Shown piece by piece: positions 1-8,383 of a stretch of 64,000 nt of DNA. Each line of letters begins with the position of its first letter. Positions within the stretch are counted from its first letter, which is position 1. The position numbers and the translations under genes are program-made. The notes below the pieces were generated by a model. It was not told the origin of the DNA. It did not search any database and saw only the letters and a list, made by a program, of their open reading frames with translations. Source of the DNA: Microbacterium sp. H1-D42 (GTDB lineage Bacteria; Actinomycetota; Actinomycetes; Actinomycetales; Microbacteriaceae); contig NZ_CP093342.1 of assembly GCF_022637555.1 (NCBI RefSeq), forward strand, positions 868,001 to 932,000, read 5' to 3'.

Positions 1-444
1 AACGTGATCCTGATCATCCTGAACCTGCCGCTGGTGGGCATGTGGGTGAAGCTGCTGCAGATCCCGCGCCCCTACCTCTACGCGGGCATCCTGCTGTTCG
101 CGGCGTTCGGGGCGTACGCGCTGAACTTCGCCGTCATCGACATCCTGATGCTGGTGATCATCGGCGTGCTCGGCTACTTCATGCGCCGGTACGGGTATCC
201 GGTCGCGCCGCTGGTGGTCGGCATGATCCTCGGCCCGATGGGCGAGGAGTTCCTGCGCAAGGCGCTGCAGCTCAGCCAGGGCGACCTGTCGACGCTCGTC
301 ATGCAGCCGTTCGCCGCCTCGGCGTACGGCGTGCTCGCACTGCTCGTCGTCGGCGGGCTGTGGCTGCGCCGGCGCCAGCAGCGCTACGAGCAGCACCTCA
401 CCGAGACGATCGCCCTGCCGATCAAGTCGGACCAGGAGGTCTGA
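1..444 (+). CDS. tctA: TctA-family tricarboxylate transporter large membrane subunit, C-terminal part only
   Basis: The frame is open from the first base, so the start lies outside the window and only the last 147 codons are present. The fragment is highly hydrophobic, with three or four membrane segments and a GYPVAPLVVGMILGPMGE-type segment. This segment is characteristic of the C-terminal half of TctA, the about 500-aa permease of tripartite tricarboxylate transporters. TctA works with a small membrane subunit (TctB) and a periplasmic binding protein (TctC). Those genes are presumably upstream of the window, since none is seen downstream. The protein ends in a short charged cytoplasmic tail. 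The substrate cannot be told from the fragment. Confidence 0.85.
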   Translation, partial: NVILIILNLPLVGMWVKLLQIPRPYLYAGILLFAAFGAYALNFAVIDILMLVIIGVLGYFMRRYGYPVAPLVVGMILGPMGEEFLRKALQLSQGDLSTLVMQPFAASAYGVLALLVVGGLWLRRRQQRYEQHLTETIALPIKSDQEV

Positions 445-480
445 GCGCGGCAGCGCCTGCGAGCGGTTGCCGCGTCAAGC

Positions 481-552
481 GCGCGAGGCTCCCGGCGATA
501 GTCTGATCTGTGTGAGTACAGAGGATCAGGCCATCACCCGGGAGCCTCGCGC
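481..552. repeat. Perfect 15-bp inverted repeat around the TauE/SafE start codon
   Basis: The left arm 481-495 (GCGCGAGGCTCCCGG) is exactly complementary to the right arm 538-552, with a 42-nt loop holding the -10 box and the GTG start at 512. An RNA starting at the leaderless start would contain only the right arm. Transcripts reading through from tctA would contain both arms and could fold over the start. The role is unknown. Confidence 0.75.
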
Positions 553-1309
553 ATACTTCACGTTCATCTTCATCGGGCTGTCGGCCGGCCTCCTGTCCGG
601 CCTGTTCGGCGTCGGCGGCGGCACCGTCATCGTGCCGCTGCTCGTGCTGATGCTGCACTACAACCAGCGGCTCAGCGCCGGCACCTCGCTCGCCGCCATC
701 GTGCCGACGGCGAGCGTCGGCGTCATCTCGTACGCGCTGGCGGATGCGGTCGCCTGGATCCCCGCGCTGATCCTCGCCGCCGGGGCTGTCGTGGGCGCGC
801 AGATCGGCACGCGGCTGCTGCCGAAGGTCTCGCAGACGGCGCTGCGCTGGGGTTTCGTGGCCTTTCTGGTTGTGGTCATCGTCAGTCTGTTCGTCGTGAT
901 TCCATCGCGTGATGCGGAGCTGATCCTCGGCTGGGGCAACGGCATCGGTCTTGCCGCGGTCGGCCTGGTCACCGGCGTCATCGCCGGGCTCATCGGCGTC
1001 GGCGGTGGTGTCGTCGTCGTGCCAGTGCTGATGCTGGTGTTCGGCACCAGCGACCTCGTCGCCAAGGGCACCTCGCTGCTGATGATGATCCCGACCGCGG
1101 TGTCCGGCACCATCGGCAACCTGCGCAACCGCAACGTCGATCTTCGCGCGGCGGCATTCATCGGCCTGTCGGCCTGCACGACCACCGCGCTGGGCGCGTG
1201 GCTGGCCACGCTGGTCGATCCGCCGCTGGGCAACATGCTCTTCGCCGGCTACCTCGTCTTCATCGCGGTGCAGATGGCTGTCAAGGCGATCCGCGGACGC
1301 AGGCGCTGA
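512..1309 (+). CDS. Sulfite exporter TauE/SafE family membrane protein
   Basis: The protein has 265 aa from GTG 512. It contains the family's internal duplication: a glycine-rich segment GLLSGLFGVGGGTVIVPLL near the N-terminus and GVIAGLIGVGGGVVVVPVL in the second half, each starting a block of about four membrane helices. The family exports sulfite, sulfoacetate or other small organic anions across the inner membrane, and the substrate here is not predictable. I chose GTG 512 over the upstream TTG at 467 because a -10 box TAGTCT (499-504) sits 7 nt before it, the leaderless spacing seen at many genes here, and because residues before it do not look like a family N-terminus. The start lies inside a perfect inverted repeat. 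Confidence 0.85.
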   Translation: MSTEDQAITREPRAYFTFIFIGLSAGLLSGLFGVGGGTVIVPLLVLMLHYNQRLSAGTSLAAIVPTASVGVISYALADAVAWIPALILAAGAVVGAQIGTRLLPKVSQTALRWGFVAFLVVVIVSLFVVIPSRDAELILGWGNGIGLAAVGLVTGVIAGLIGVGGGVVVVPVLMLVFGTSDLVAKGTSLLMMIPTAVSGTIGNLRNRNVDLRAAAFIGLSACTTTALGAWLATLVDPPLGNMLFAGYLVFIAVQMAVKAIRGRRR

Positions 1310-1381
1310 CCAGCATCCGACGCCGACCGCGCACGCGGATACGCACGGCCTGCGTCGAACGCCCCGATCAGCGCTGCTGGG

Positions 1382-1387
1382 TAGAAT
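1382..1387 (+). promoter_or_regulatory. -10 box (TAGAAT) for a leaderless transcript
   Basis: TAGAAT ends 6 nt before GTG 1394, and no Shine-Dalgarno sequence precedes the GTG. Transcription would start at or next to the start codon of the first dehydratase gene. No convincing -35 box is visible. Confidence 0.6.
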
Positions 1388-1393
1388 CGACGG

Positions 1394-1849
1394 GTGCCCG
1401 TGAACAGCGAACTGGTCGGACGCGAATTCGCGCCGACAGCCCCCTACCTCGTCGGACGCGAGAAGGTGCGCGAGTTCTCGCGCGCGGTCTTCGCCGACGC
1501 TCCCCAGCACACTGACGTCGAGGCGGCCCGCGCAGCGGGGTACGCCGACGTCGTGGCGCCGCCGACCTTCGCGATGGTCGTGCAGGACCTCACACTCCAG
1601 CAGCTGCTGTCGGAGCCCGACTCGGGAATCGTGCTGGCGCGCACCATCCACGCCGAGCAGAAGTTCCGGTACTCGCGGCCGATCGTCGCCGGTGATGAGC
1701 TCACCGCACAGCTGGCGGTCACGGGCATCCGCACCCTCGGCGGCAACGCGATGATCACGAGCGACGCGACCATCACGGATGCATCAGGTGACCACGTCGT
1801 GACCGCGACCAGCGTGCTGCTGGTCGGTTCTGAAGAAGGGGCGCAGTGA
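1394..1849 (+). CDS. HadA-like FAS1-type hotdog dehydratase subunit (MaoC-like N-terminal domain protein)
   Basis: The protein has 151 aa. It resembles the HadA/HadC subunits of mycobacterial (3R)-hydroxyacyl-ACP dehydratase (the UPF0336 / FAS1-like dehydratase domain), which form heterodimers with HadB. The core around AAGYADVVAPPTFAMVV and the strand segment EQKFRYSRPIVAGDEL are typical. This subunit lacks the catalytic Asp/His pair carried by its partner. It is translationally coupled to the next gene (TGATG overlap at 1847-1851), which supports a heterodimer. Mycolic acids are not expected in Microbacteriaceae, so the substrate is uncertain. The start is supported by the leaderless -10 box at 1382. 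Confidence 0.8.
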   Translation: MPVNSELVGREFAPTAPYLVGREKVREFSRAVFADAPQHTDVEAARAAGYADVVAPPTFAMVVQDLTLQQLLSEPDSGIVLARTIHAEQKFRYSRPIVAGDELTAQLAVTGIRTLGGNAMITSDATITDASGDHVVTATSVLLVGSEEGAQ

Positions 1850-2250
1850 TGGCCGAGTTCACCGTCGGCGACATCCTCGCCGAGCGCACCGTGCACCTGA
1901 CCCGCGATTCGCTGGTGCGCTACGCCGGGGCATCCGGCGACTTCAACCCGATCCACTACCGCGACGACGTCGCCGCCTCCGTCGGCCTGCCCGGCGTGCT
2001 GGCGCACGGCATGCTGACCATGGGGCTCGCCTCGTCGGTCGTGCTCGCAGCACTTCCCGCCGACGTGCAGGTGACCGACTACGGCGTGCGGTTCACCAAG
2101 CCGGTCGTCGTCGACCCCGAGACGGGCGCCGATGTGCACGTGCTCGCCAAGATCGGCGCGGTCGACGACGACGCCGTGCGCATCGACCTCACCGTGAAGG
2201 CTGCGGAGACCACCGTGCTGGTGAAGGCCCAGCTGCGCGTCGCGCGCTGA
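1849..2250 (+). CDS. HadB-like MaoC-family (3R)-hydroxyacyl dehydratase/hydratase subunit
   Basis: The protein has 133 aa with a single hotdog fold of the MaoC/HadB type. The catalytic signature GDFNPIH provides Asp31 and His36, followed by the GVLAHGMLTMG helix typical of R-specific hydratases. It dehydrates (or hydrates) 3-hydroxyacyl thioesters, in mycobacteria as HadAB within FAS-II. ATG 1849 overlaps the stop of the preceding subunit, so the two are almost certainly made in equal amounts. The murB gene follows 11 nt after the stop, in the had-murB order common in actinobacteria. Confidence 0.85.
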   Translation: MAEFTVGDILAERTVHLTRDSLVRYAGASGDFNPIHYRDDVAASVGLPGVLAHGMLTMGLASSVVLAALPADVQVTDYGVRFTKPVVVDPETGADVHVLAKIGAVDDDAVRIDLTVKAAETTVLVKAQLRVAR

Positions 2251-2261
2251 GACGGCATCCG

Positions 2262-3398
2262 ATGAGCGAGATCGAACCCATCGCCCTGCGCGAGCTGACG
2301 ACGCTCCGCACCGGTGCCGCACCGCGTCGGATGCTGCAGGCCGACACCACCGCTGAGCTGATCGCCTCGCTGCGCGAGGTCTGGGCCACCGGAGACGAGT
2401 GGTTCGTGCTGGGCGGCGGGTCGAACCTGTTCGTGGGCGATGAGTCGTTCGATGGCACCGTGATCCGCATTCTCACCACCGGAATCGAAGAGCTGCCGTC
2501 GCCGCACGAGGGGCGCATCCGACTGCGCGTGCAGGCCGGGCACTCATGGGATGACCTGGTCGCCTACGCCGTCGACCACGGCTACGCAGGCATCGAGGCG
2601 ATGAGCGGCATTCCAGGCACCGTCGGCGCCGCCCCCGTGCAGAACGTGGGCGCGTACGGGCAGGAGATCCAGGAGACCCTCGTCGAGGTCGAGCTCATCG
2701 ACGAGCACGAATCTGACGCAGTGGTCGTGCCGGCAGCCGATCTCGGGCTGGGCTTTCGCACCTCGGTTCTCAAGCACCACTACGGCGAGGCGCAGGGACG
2801 TCGCGCCGTCATCCTCTCTGTGACCCTCGATCTCGCCGTCACAGGCGACGCCGGTCGCGTCGTCCGTGGCGAGCAGCTGCGCCGCGCGCTGGGGCTGGAG
2901 GACTACGCGCCCGTGCCGCTGGCCTGGCTGCGCGGACGCATTCTCGAGACGCGGGCCATGAAGGGGATGCTGCTCGACGAGAGCGATCCCGACACGCGCA
3001 GTGCCGGGTCGTTTTTCCAGAACGCGATCATCCCCGAACACGTCGCGCGCACGCTGCCGCCCGAGTGCCCGCGCTGGACCGTGGAACCCGACCTGGACTC
3101 GGTGACCGTGATCCCGCTCGACTCGTACTACGGACTCACCCCGCGCGCGGAGCGGCCCGAGAGCATGGTGAAGGTCAGCGCCGCGTGGCTGATCGAGAAC
3201 TCGGGCATCCGCAAGGGATTCAAGCTGCCCCGCTCACGTGCCGGCATCTCGACCAAGCACGCACTCGCGCTCACCAACCGGGGCGGCGCGACCGCCGCAG
3301 AGGTGGGTGAGCTGGCCCGATTCGTGCAGAGTCGCGTGCACGCGGAGTACGGCCTGCTGCTGCAGCCGGAGCCCGTGCTCGTCGGGGTCGACCTGTAG
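2262..3398 (+). CDS. murB: UDP-N-acetylenolpyruvoylglucosamine reductase MurB
   Basis: The protein has 378 aa. It catalyses the NADPH- and FAD-dependent reduction of UDP-GlcNAc-enolpyruvate to UDP-MurNAc, the second committed step of peptidoglycan synthesis in the cytoplasm. The FAD-binding segment VLGGGSNLFVGDESFDG lies in the first quarter. AGSFFQNAI in the middle carries the proton-donating Ser, and the C-terminal domain has WLIENSGIRKGFKL and ends with the LLLQPEPVLVG block with its conserved Glu. The length fits type I actinobacterial MurB. It is the last gene of the had-murB unit and is followed directly by a strong hairpin at 3404. Confidence 0.97.
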   Translation: MSEIEPIALRELTTLRTGAAPRRMLQADTTAELIASLREVWATGDEWFVLGGGSNLFVGDESFDGTVIRILTTGIEELPSPHEGRIRLRVQAGHSWDDLVAYAVDHGYAGIEAMSGIPGTVGAAPVQNVGAYGQEIQETLVEVELIDEHESDAVVVPAADLGLGFRTSVLKHHYGEAQGRRAVILSVTLDLAVTGDAGRVVRGEQLRRALGLEDYAPVPLAWLRGRILETRAMKGMLLDESDPDTRSAGSFFQNAIIPEHVARTLPPECPRWTVEPDLDSVTVIPLDSYYGLTPRAERPESMVKVSAAWLIENSGIRKGFKLPRSRAGISTKHALALTNRGGATAAEVGELARFVQSRVHAEYGLLLQPEPVLVGVDL

Positions 3399-3403
3399 GA
3401 GCT

Positions 3404-3445
3404 GACGACGCCCCTCACAGCCTCACGGCTGAGAGGGGCGTCGTC
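3404..3445. terminator. Hairpin shared by the convergent ends of murB and the GH36-like gene
   Basis: GACGACGCCCCTC (3404-3416) pairs perfectly with 3433-3445, and the loop holds a smaller AGCC/GGCT stem. It lies between the convergent murB and the minus-strand glycosidase, so it probably terminates both directions. No U-tract follows, as is usual in high-GC actinobacteria. Confidence 0.8.
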
Positions 3446-3467
3446 GAGCCAGAGACGCGAGTCCAGG

Positions 3468-5192
3468 TCAGGGAGCTGACACGCGCAGGTCGATCGTGTC
3501 CCATGCGGGCACGGCCAGGAAGCCCTCCGCTGTCAGCTCGACCGGCTCGCCCGTTGCCGTGTGGATCAGGGCCCCCGCGCCTCCGGTGACGCGATACGGC
3601 AGTGCAGCGTCCGAGGTCGCGTTGACGATGACCAGACGCTCGGTGCCGGTCAGATCCAGTTCCAGCGTGCGCGGCTGATAGGCCGCGACCACCTGCGTGC
3701 CGTTCAGACGAGACGTGACGATCGGATAGCCCTCGGCCGGCAGCGATGCGCACACCTCGCCGTGAACGAGCACCTCGCGCAGCCCGCGCCACAGCTCGAT
3801 CAGCTCGGCGATCCGCGCGAGCTGATCCTCCGGCAGCAGATCCAGCGGCATCGAGATCTGCGGAACCGAGAACAGTGCCGCGAAGAACTGCCGCGAGACG
3901 GCATCCACGCCGGCTTCAGGCGCCCACATCATCGGATCGGAGTGCACGACCTGCGCCGTGGTGAGCAGGCGCAGGTCCACGGTCGATCGACGGTTCTGGT
4001 CGGCATCAGCCGGGCAGTCGTTGGCGCGCACGACGTCGGCGTAGCCGGCGATCTCGGGCGAGACGTACGGCTGGCGGTACTCGATGACCGAACCGGGGCG
4101 GGCGGCGCCGACAGCATCCGAGATCTCGCCGAGCAGCACCTTCATCGCACGGCCGACATCGCCGATGTCGCCGCGCGACGGCGTGCCGGCGTAGACCATC
4201 GCATCGTTGAGGAAGTCGATCTTCAGCCCCGCGAGAGAGTAGTCCTGCACCAGCCGCACACAGGTGTCGACGATGTGACGGCGCACTTCCGGATGCCGTG
4301 GATCGAGCACATGGGTGCGCAGCCCCTCCGAACGGTGCGGTGCGAACTGCCCCAGCGTGGCGAAGGCGCGACTGCGCTCGCCCAGCAGCAGCGGCGCGAC
4401 CCACGCGACCGTGCCGAGTCCCTCGGCCTCGAGAGAGGCCACGGTGCCGGCAAGGTCAGGGAACTTCACCGGGTCGGGCACCCAATCGCCGCAACCGGAG
4501 TACCAGCGCCCGTCGCCGAACTCCTGCCAGCCGTCGTCGATGAACAGGGAGCGGGCACCGAGCCGGCGCGCGATGGGCGCCTGGTCCAGCAGGATCCGGT
4601 CGGAGATCCGCTGCGAGTACGCGTACCAGGTGGAGTACACCGGCTCCACAGCGAGCGGAGACACCGGACGCTCCGGCAGGCCCTCGCGCAGCGCGCCCGA
4701 CAGCGCGCGGATGGCGCTGCCGTAGGGCACCGCTTCGGCGACGATGTGCAAGTGGAACGGTTCGCCGTCTGCCACGATCTCCGCACTCACGCCGAGGCGG
4801 GAGACGAACGACTTCGACTCCTCCGAGACGCCGTACTCGAGCACGCCGCTGGCCGTCATGCAGTCGTAGGCGAACGCGACATGCGCATTCTCGTCCGCGT
4901 CGCACAGCACCGCGAGCGGCAGCGACCAGACCGCGCTGAACTTCTGGCGGCCCGCCCAGTCGGCCGGCAGCCCGCGCACCGGATCGAACCCGCCGTGCCA
5001 CACGCCGGAGGCGTTGCCGAGCGGTGCTTCGAGCACGACCTGTCCCTCCGCGTCCGGCGAGATGGTGACGGTGACGATGTCGCCGTCCTGTGCGACGGAG
5101 ATGACCCGGCAGCCGCCGCTGACACCGATGTTGATGTCGCGGGCGAGGGGAGTCCACTGGACGCTGTCCAGTTGATGATCTTCGAGGAGCAC
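3468..5192 (-). CDS. GH36/clan GH-D alpha-galactosidase-like glycoside hydrolase
   Basis: The protein has 574 aa with no signal peptide, so it is cytoplasmic. An N-terminal beta-sandwich is followed by a TIM barrel starting near STWYAYSQRI, with FIDDGWQEFGDG as the substrate-site loop. The likely nucleophile is Asp326 in LKIDFLND and the likely acid/base is Asp392 in RANDCPAD. This gives the clan GH-D arrangement but differs from the KWD...SD pattern of the canonical enzyme at 8450-10579. It may act on another alpha-galactoside or a related alpha-linked sugar. It lies 8 bp downstream of the ABC permease gene, so it belongs to the importer operon. GTG 5192 is preceded by AAGGA at a suitable distance. 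Confidence 0.85.
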   Translation of the reverse strand: MLLEDHQLDSVQWTPLARDINIGVSGGCRVISVAQDGDIVTVTISPDAEGQVVLEAPLGNASGVWHGGFDPVRGLPADWAGRQKFSAVWSLPLAVLCDADENAHVAFAYDCMTASGVLEYGVSEESKSFVSRLGVSAEIVADGEPFHLHIVAEAVPYGSAIRALSGALREGLPERPVSPLAVEPVYSTWYAYSQRISDRILLDQAPIARRLGARSLFIDDGWQEFGDGRWYSGCGDWVPDPVKFPDLAGTVASLEAEGLGTVAWVAPLLLGERSRAFATLGQFAPHRSEGLRTHVLDPRHPEVRRHIVDTCVRLVQDYSLAGLKIDFLNDAMVYAGTPSRGDIGDVGRAMKVLLGEISDAVGAARPGSVIEYRQPYVSPEIAGYADVVRANDCPADADQNRRSTVDLRLLTTAQVVHSDPMMWAPEAGVDAVSRQFFAALFSVPQISMPLDLLPEDQLARIAELIELWRGLREVLVHGEVCASLPAEGYPIVTSRLNGTQVVAAYQPRTLELDLTGTERLVIVNATSDAALPYRVTGGAGALIHTATGEPVELTAEGFLAVPAWDTIDLRVSAP

Positions 5193-5200
5193 GGTGATCC

Positions 5201-6049
5201 TTACTGCTTGACTGCACCGGCGAGGATGCCGGCGACGAACTGACGCTGGAGGAAGAGGAACAGGATGAGCACGGGGAGCATCGACAGGAACGTGCCCATC
5301 AGCAGCTGTCCGTAGTCGGTCGTGCCGATGCCCTGCAGCGTGGCCAGGGCGACAGGCGCGGTGTACGACTCAGGAGTGCGCAGCACGACCAGCGGATACA
5401 CGAAGTCGTTCCACTGCGCGAGGAAGAGGAAGATCGCGAGCGCGGCGATCGCCGGGCGCACCGTCGGCACGACGATGCCCATGAAGATGCGGAACTCGCC
5501 CGCCCCATCGATGCGCGCCGCCTGGATCAGCTCGTCCGGCACGGCCGACATCGTCTGCTTGATCAGGAAGATGCCGAACGGCAGCGCGAGGTTCGGCAGG
5601 ATGAGCGCCTGATAGGTGTCGAGCCAGCCGATCGAGACCATCAGCTGGAACAGCGGCACGAGCGTGACCTGCGAGGGGAGTGCGAGTGTGACCAGCACGA
5701 CGCCGAACAGCAGGGAGTTGCCGGGAAACGTGAACTTCGCGAAGGCGTAGCCGGCGGCTGTGCAGACGACCAGGCCAAGCACGGTGTACGTCAGCGACAC
5801 GAACAGCGAGTTCAGCATGGCTCGGCCGAACAGGGTGTCGGTGAGCACGCCGACGAAGTTCTGGATGAAGTGGTCGCCGGGCAGGAAGTTCGGCGGCGTC
5901 GAGAAGATCTCGGTCGACGGATACGTGGTCGCGATGATGAGCCAGTAGAACGGCAGCGCCATCAGGACGGCACCGGCGGTGATCGCCGTGGTGAGGACGA
6001 GTGACTTCGTGCGACGGTGCGGGGTGGTCGCGAGTGCGGTGTCGGTCAT
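5201..6049 (-). CDS. Carbohydrate ABC transporter permease (MalG type)
   Basis: The protein has 282 aa with six predicted membrane segments. The EAA loop ELIQAARIDGAGEFRIFMGIVVP for contact with the ATPase lies in the last third. The C-terminus LQRQFVAGILAGAVKQ is typical of MalG-like (CUT1) permeases. It pairs with the upstream permease, whose stop overlaps this ATG by 4 bp (ATGA), and with the lipoprotein at 6999-8339. The ATG at 6049 gives a normal N-terminus. The same frame stays open further upstream, but that extension lies antisense-frame within the partner permease gene and is not real. No ATP-binding subunit is nearby. Confidence 0.93.
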   Translation of the reverse strand: MTDTALATTPHRRTKSLVLTTAITAGAVLMALPFYWLIIATTYPSTEIFSTPPNFLPGDHFIQNFVGVLTDTLFGRAMLNSLFVSLTYTVLGLVVCTAAGYAFAKFTFPGNSLLFGVVLVTLALPSQVTLVPLFQLMVSIGWLDTYQALILPNLALPFGIFLIKQTMSAVPDELIQAARIDGAGEFRIFMGIVVPTVRPAIAALAIFLFLAQWNDFVYPLVVLRTPESYTAPVALATLQGIGTTDYGQLLMGTFLSMLPVLILFLFLQRQFVAGILAGAVKQ

Positions 6050-6939
6050 GACTTCTCCTTGAAGAACCGCAGCTGGATCAGCGAGATCACGGCGATGATG
6101 ATGGTCAGCGCGTACCCGATCGCCGACGCGTAGCCGAAGTCGAAGTACTGGAAGCCGTTCTGGTACAGGTACATGCCCACGGTGAGCGTGGCGTTGTTGG
6201 GGCCGCCGTTGGTGAGAACGTACGGCTCGTCGAAGAGCTGCAGCGTGCCGATCGTGGAGAGGATCACGGTCAGCGCCAGCGCCGGACGAAGCCCGGGCAG
6301 GGTGACGTGCCAGAAGCGGCGTCGCGCATTCGCGCCGTCGACCGAGGCGGCCTCGTAGAGTTCGCCGGGGATCGACTGCAACTGCGCCAGGTAGATGATC
6401 GCGCTCTGGCCGGTGTAGTGCCACGTCATCGCGACGACGATGGCGATCCGCGCCCAGAACGGGTCGGCCAGCCAGGGGATCGGATCGACGCCGACCAGCC
6501 CGAGCAGGTAGTTCACGAAGCCGTCCTGCGTATTCAGCAGGGCGCGGAACAGGATGCCGTAGGCGACGAGACCCATCACGATCGGCACGAAGTAGAGTGC
6601 CCGGAACATGGTGCGCAGCTTCAGCAGGAGTGAGTTGAAGGCCACGGCCAGCAGCACGGCGAGGGTCAGCATGATCGGCACCTGCACGATCAGGATGATG
6701 CCGGTGTTCGCCAGCGCCTTGTAGAACAGCGGGTCGCCGAGCAGGCGCACGTAGTTCTGCATTCCGACGAAGGTCGTCTGGCCGCCGATGTTCGCCGTGA
6801 GGCTGAGCCACAGAGCACTGGCATACGGGTAGAGCTTGAACGCCGCGAACAGCAGGATCATCGGCGCCAGGAACAGATAGGGAACGTAGCGCGGGTGGCC
6901 GATCGACGATCGTCTGCGCCGGGTGGTTGCGTTGGTCAC
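6046..6939 (-). CDS. Carbohydrate ABC transporter permease (MalF type)
   Basis: The protein has 297 aa. A short basic N-terminus (RRRRSS) is followed by six membrane segments. The EAA loop YEAASVDGANARRRFWHVTLP is the ATPase docking site. It is a CUT1 sugar importer permease that heterodimerises with the product of 5201-6049. The gene starts 59 bp after the stop of the lipoprotein gene. Together with the two GH36 genes and the LacI regulator, it most likely imports oligosaccharides with alpha-galactosyl ends (melibiose or raffinose family), although the specificity is inference from neighbours. Confidence 0.93.
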   Translation of the reverse strand: MTNATTRRRRSSIGHPRYVPYLFLAPMILLFAAFKLYPYASALWLSLTANIGGQTTFVGMQNYVRLLGDPLFYKALANTGIILIVQVPIMLTLAVLLAVAFNSLLLKLRTMFRALYFVPIVMGLVAYGILFRALLNTQDGFVNYLLGLVGVDPIPWLADPFWARIAIVVAMTWHYTGQSAIIYLAQLQSIPGELYEAASVDGANARRRFWHVTLPGLRPALALTVILSTIGTLQLFDEPYVLTNGGPNNATLTVGMYLYQNGFQYFDFGYASAIGYALTIIIAVISLIQLRFFKEKS

Positions 6940-6998
6940 AGTGGGAGTCCTCAGGAAGAGGGTGCTGCCGTCGGCGACGACGGCAGCACCCGATGGCG

Positions 6999-8339
6999 TC
7001 AGTCCTTCGCGATCTTGCGACCGGTCTGAGATGCGACCTGTTCAGCCGCGGTGTCCAGTGCCTCCTGGGGATCGGCTCCCTCCAGCAGCACCTTGCTCTG
7101 CGCGTCGGTGTATGCCTTCAGCGCGCGGGCGTAGTCGCTGGTGTAGTTGATCGCGGGCGTCTTCTGCGCCAGCTCGGCGATGAAGATGTCGTTCACACGC
7201 TGACCGTTGTAGTACTCGCTCGGAGCGGAGAAGTCGGGGGACTCGAGCAGCGGCTTGTACCCGGGGAACATTCCGCCGCCGTCATAGACGAGCTTCTGTC
7301 CCTCCAGGGTGCCGAGAGCGAACTCGACGAACGCGGCCGCGGTGGCCTGGTTCTTGCTCGACGTGGGAATCGACAGGTAGGTGCCGCCGTTGACGGCAGC
7401 GGTCAGACCGCCAGGGGTGACCGCAGGCGGCTGGGCGACGGCCCACTTGCCAGCCATGTCGGGCGCCTCATTCTCGATGACGCCCGCGAGCCAGCCTCCG
7501 GCCGAGAGCGTGGCGACGTCGCGCTCGCCGCGGACGGTCGCCATCAGCGCGTCCCAGCCACCTGGCACGTCGCCGACGATGCCGAGGTCGTTGGCCTCCT
7601 TGATCAGCTCGAGCGAGCGGACGCCCTCCTTGCCCGACATCGTGATCTCGCCGTTCTCATCGAAGTAGAACGACCCCTGCAACGCGGTCTGGAGCTGCCA
7701 GAGTCCGCCCGAGTCGGCGACCGTGGCCGCCTTGTCCTGGGTGTACAGGTCGGCGCCGGTCTTCTCCTTGATCGTGACGCCGGCGGCGAGCAGGTCGTCC
7801 CAGGTCTTGATCTGCTCGAAGTCGATGCCCGCCTCTTCGAACAGATCGGTGCGGTAGAAGAAGCCGGTCGCGTTCACCTCGTACGGGATGCCGTAGACCG
7901 CGCCGTCCGCTCCGGAACCGCTCTTCCACGCACCGGCCGGGAACTCGTCCGCCAGGTCGCCCATTCCGTGGTCGCGCAGGTCGACGAGCTGTCCCGGGAA
8001 CTTCTCGACGTAGTTGCCCATGTAGTCGATGCCGATGTTGAGCACGTCGGCAAGCCCGGCGCCGCCGGCCGCCATGCCGGTGGTGATCTTGTCCCAGATG
8101 GCGGGGTTGCCGACATCCTGCACGTCGACCTCCACGCCCGGGTGCAGCTTCTGGAATGCGGGGATGGCGGCCTTGAGGCCCTCGCCGGGAGCGTTCCAGC
8201 TCCAGACGGTGATCTTGCCGCCGATCTCGCCCTGTGGCGAGTCGGAGCCGGTATCGGCTGCGGGTGAGCAGGCCGTGAGTGACAGCGCGGCGATGCCGAC
8301 GAATGCCATCAGAGCCGTGGTGCTGCGGGAGAACTTCAT
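6999..8339 (-). CDS. Sugar ABC transporter substrate-binding lipoprotein
   Basis: The protein has 446 aa. A lipoprotein signal ends in SLTAC with the lipidated residue Cys24, so the protein is anchored outside the membrane. The mature part is a type-2 extracellular solute-binding fold (family 1), starting with the ITVWSWNAPGEG strand and containing the NATGFFYRTDLFEEAGI hinge motif. ATG 8339 is chosen because AAAGGA lies upstream and because the signal peptide starts there. The frame remains open upstream, but without a signal. It is the first gene of the minus-strand operon binding protein - permease - permease - GH36-like enzyme, transcribed from a promoter at 8384-8413. Confidence 0.93.
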   Translation of the reverse strand: MKFSRSTTALMAFVGIAALSLTACSPAADTGSDSPQGEIGGKITVWSWNAPGEGLKAAIPAFQKLHPGVEVDVQDVGNPAIWDKITTGMAAGGAGLADVLNIGIDYMGNYVEKFPGQLVDLRDHGMGDLADEFPAGAWKSGSGADGAVYGIPYEVNATGFFYRTDLFEEAGIDFEQIKTWDDLLAAGVTIKEKTGADLYTQDKAATVADSGGLWQLQTALQGSFYFDENGEITMSGKEGVRSLELIKEANDLGIVGDVPGGWDALMATVRGERDVATLSAGGWLAGVIENEAPDMAGKWAVAQPPAVTPGGLTAAVNGGTYLSIPTSSKNQATAAAFVEFALGTLEGQKLVYDGGGMFPGYKPLLESPDFSAPSEYYNGQRVNDIFIAELAQKTPAINYTSDYARALKAYTDAQSKVLLEGADPQEALDTAAEQVASQTGRKIAKD

Positions 8340-8383
8340 CGTTCGGTGTCCTTTCGGGGCAGGGGTGCAACTTCGCTGTCCAG

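Noticed and set aside
467..511. TTG 467 as start of the TauE/SafE gene
   Set aside because: The added 15 residues are hydrophilic and unlike the family, and the -10 box with leaderless spacing points to GTG 512.
3561..5243. A 560-codon plus-strand open frame opposite the GH36-like gene
   Set aside because: The minus strand encodes a full glycosidase with catalytic motifs. The plus-strand translation has no domain and is rich in Arg, Gln and His.
5201..6811. Long form (536 codons) of the MalG-type permease
   Set aside because: Only the part from ATG 6049 has permease sequence. The upstream part is an out-of-frame reading of the MalF-type gene.
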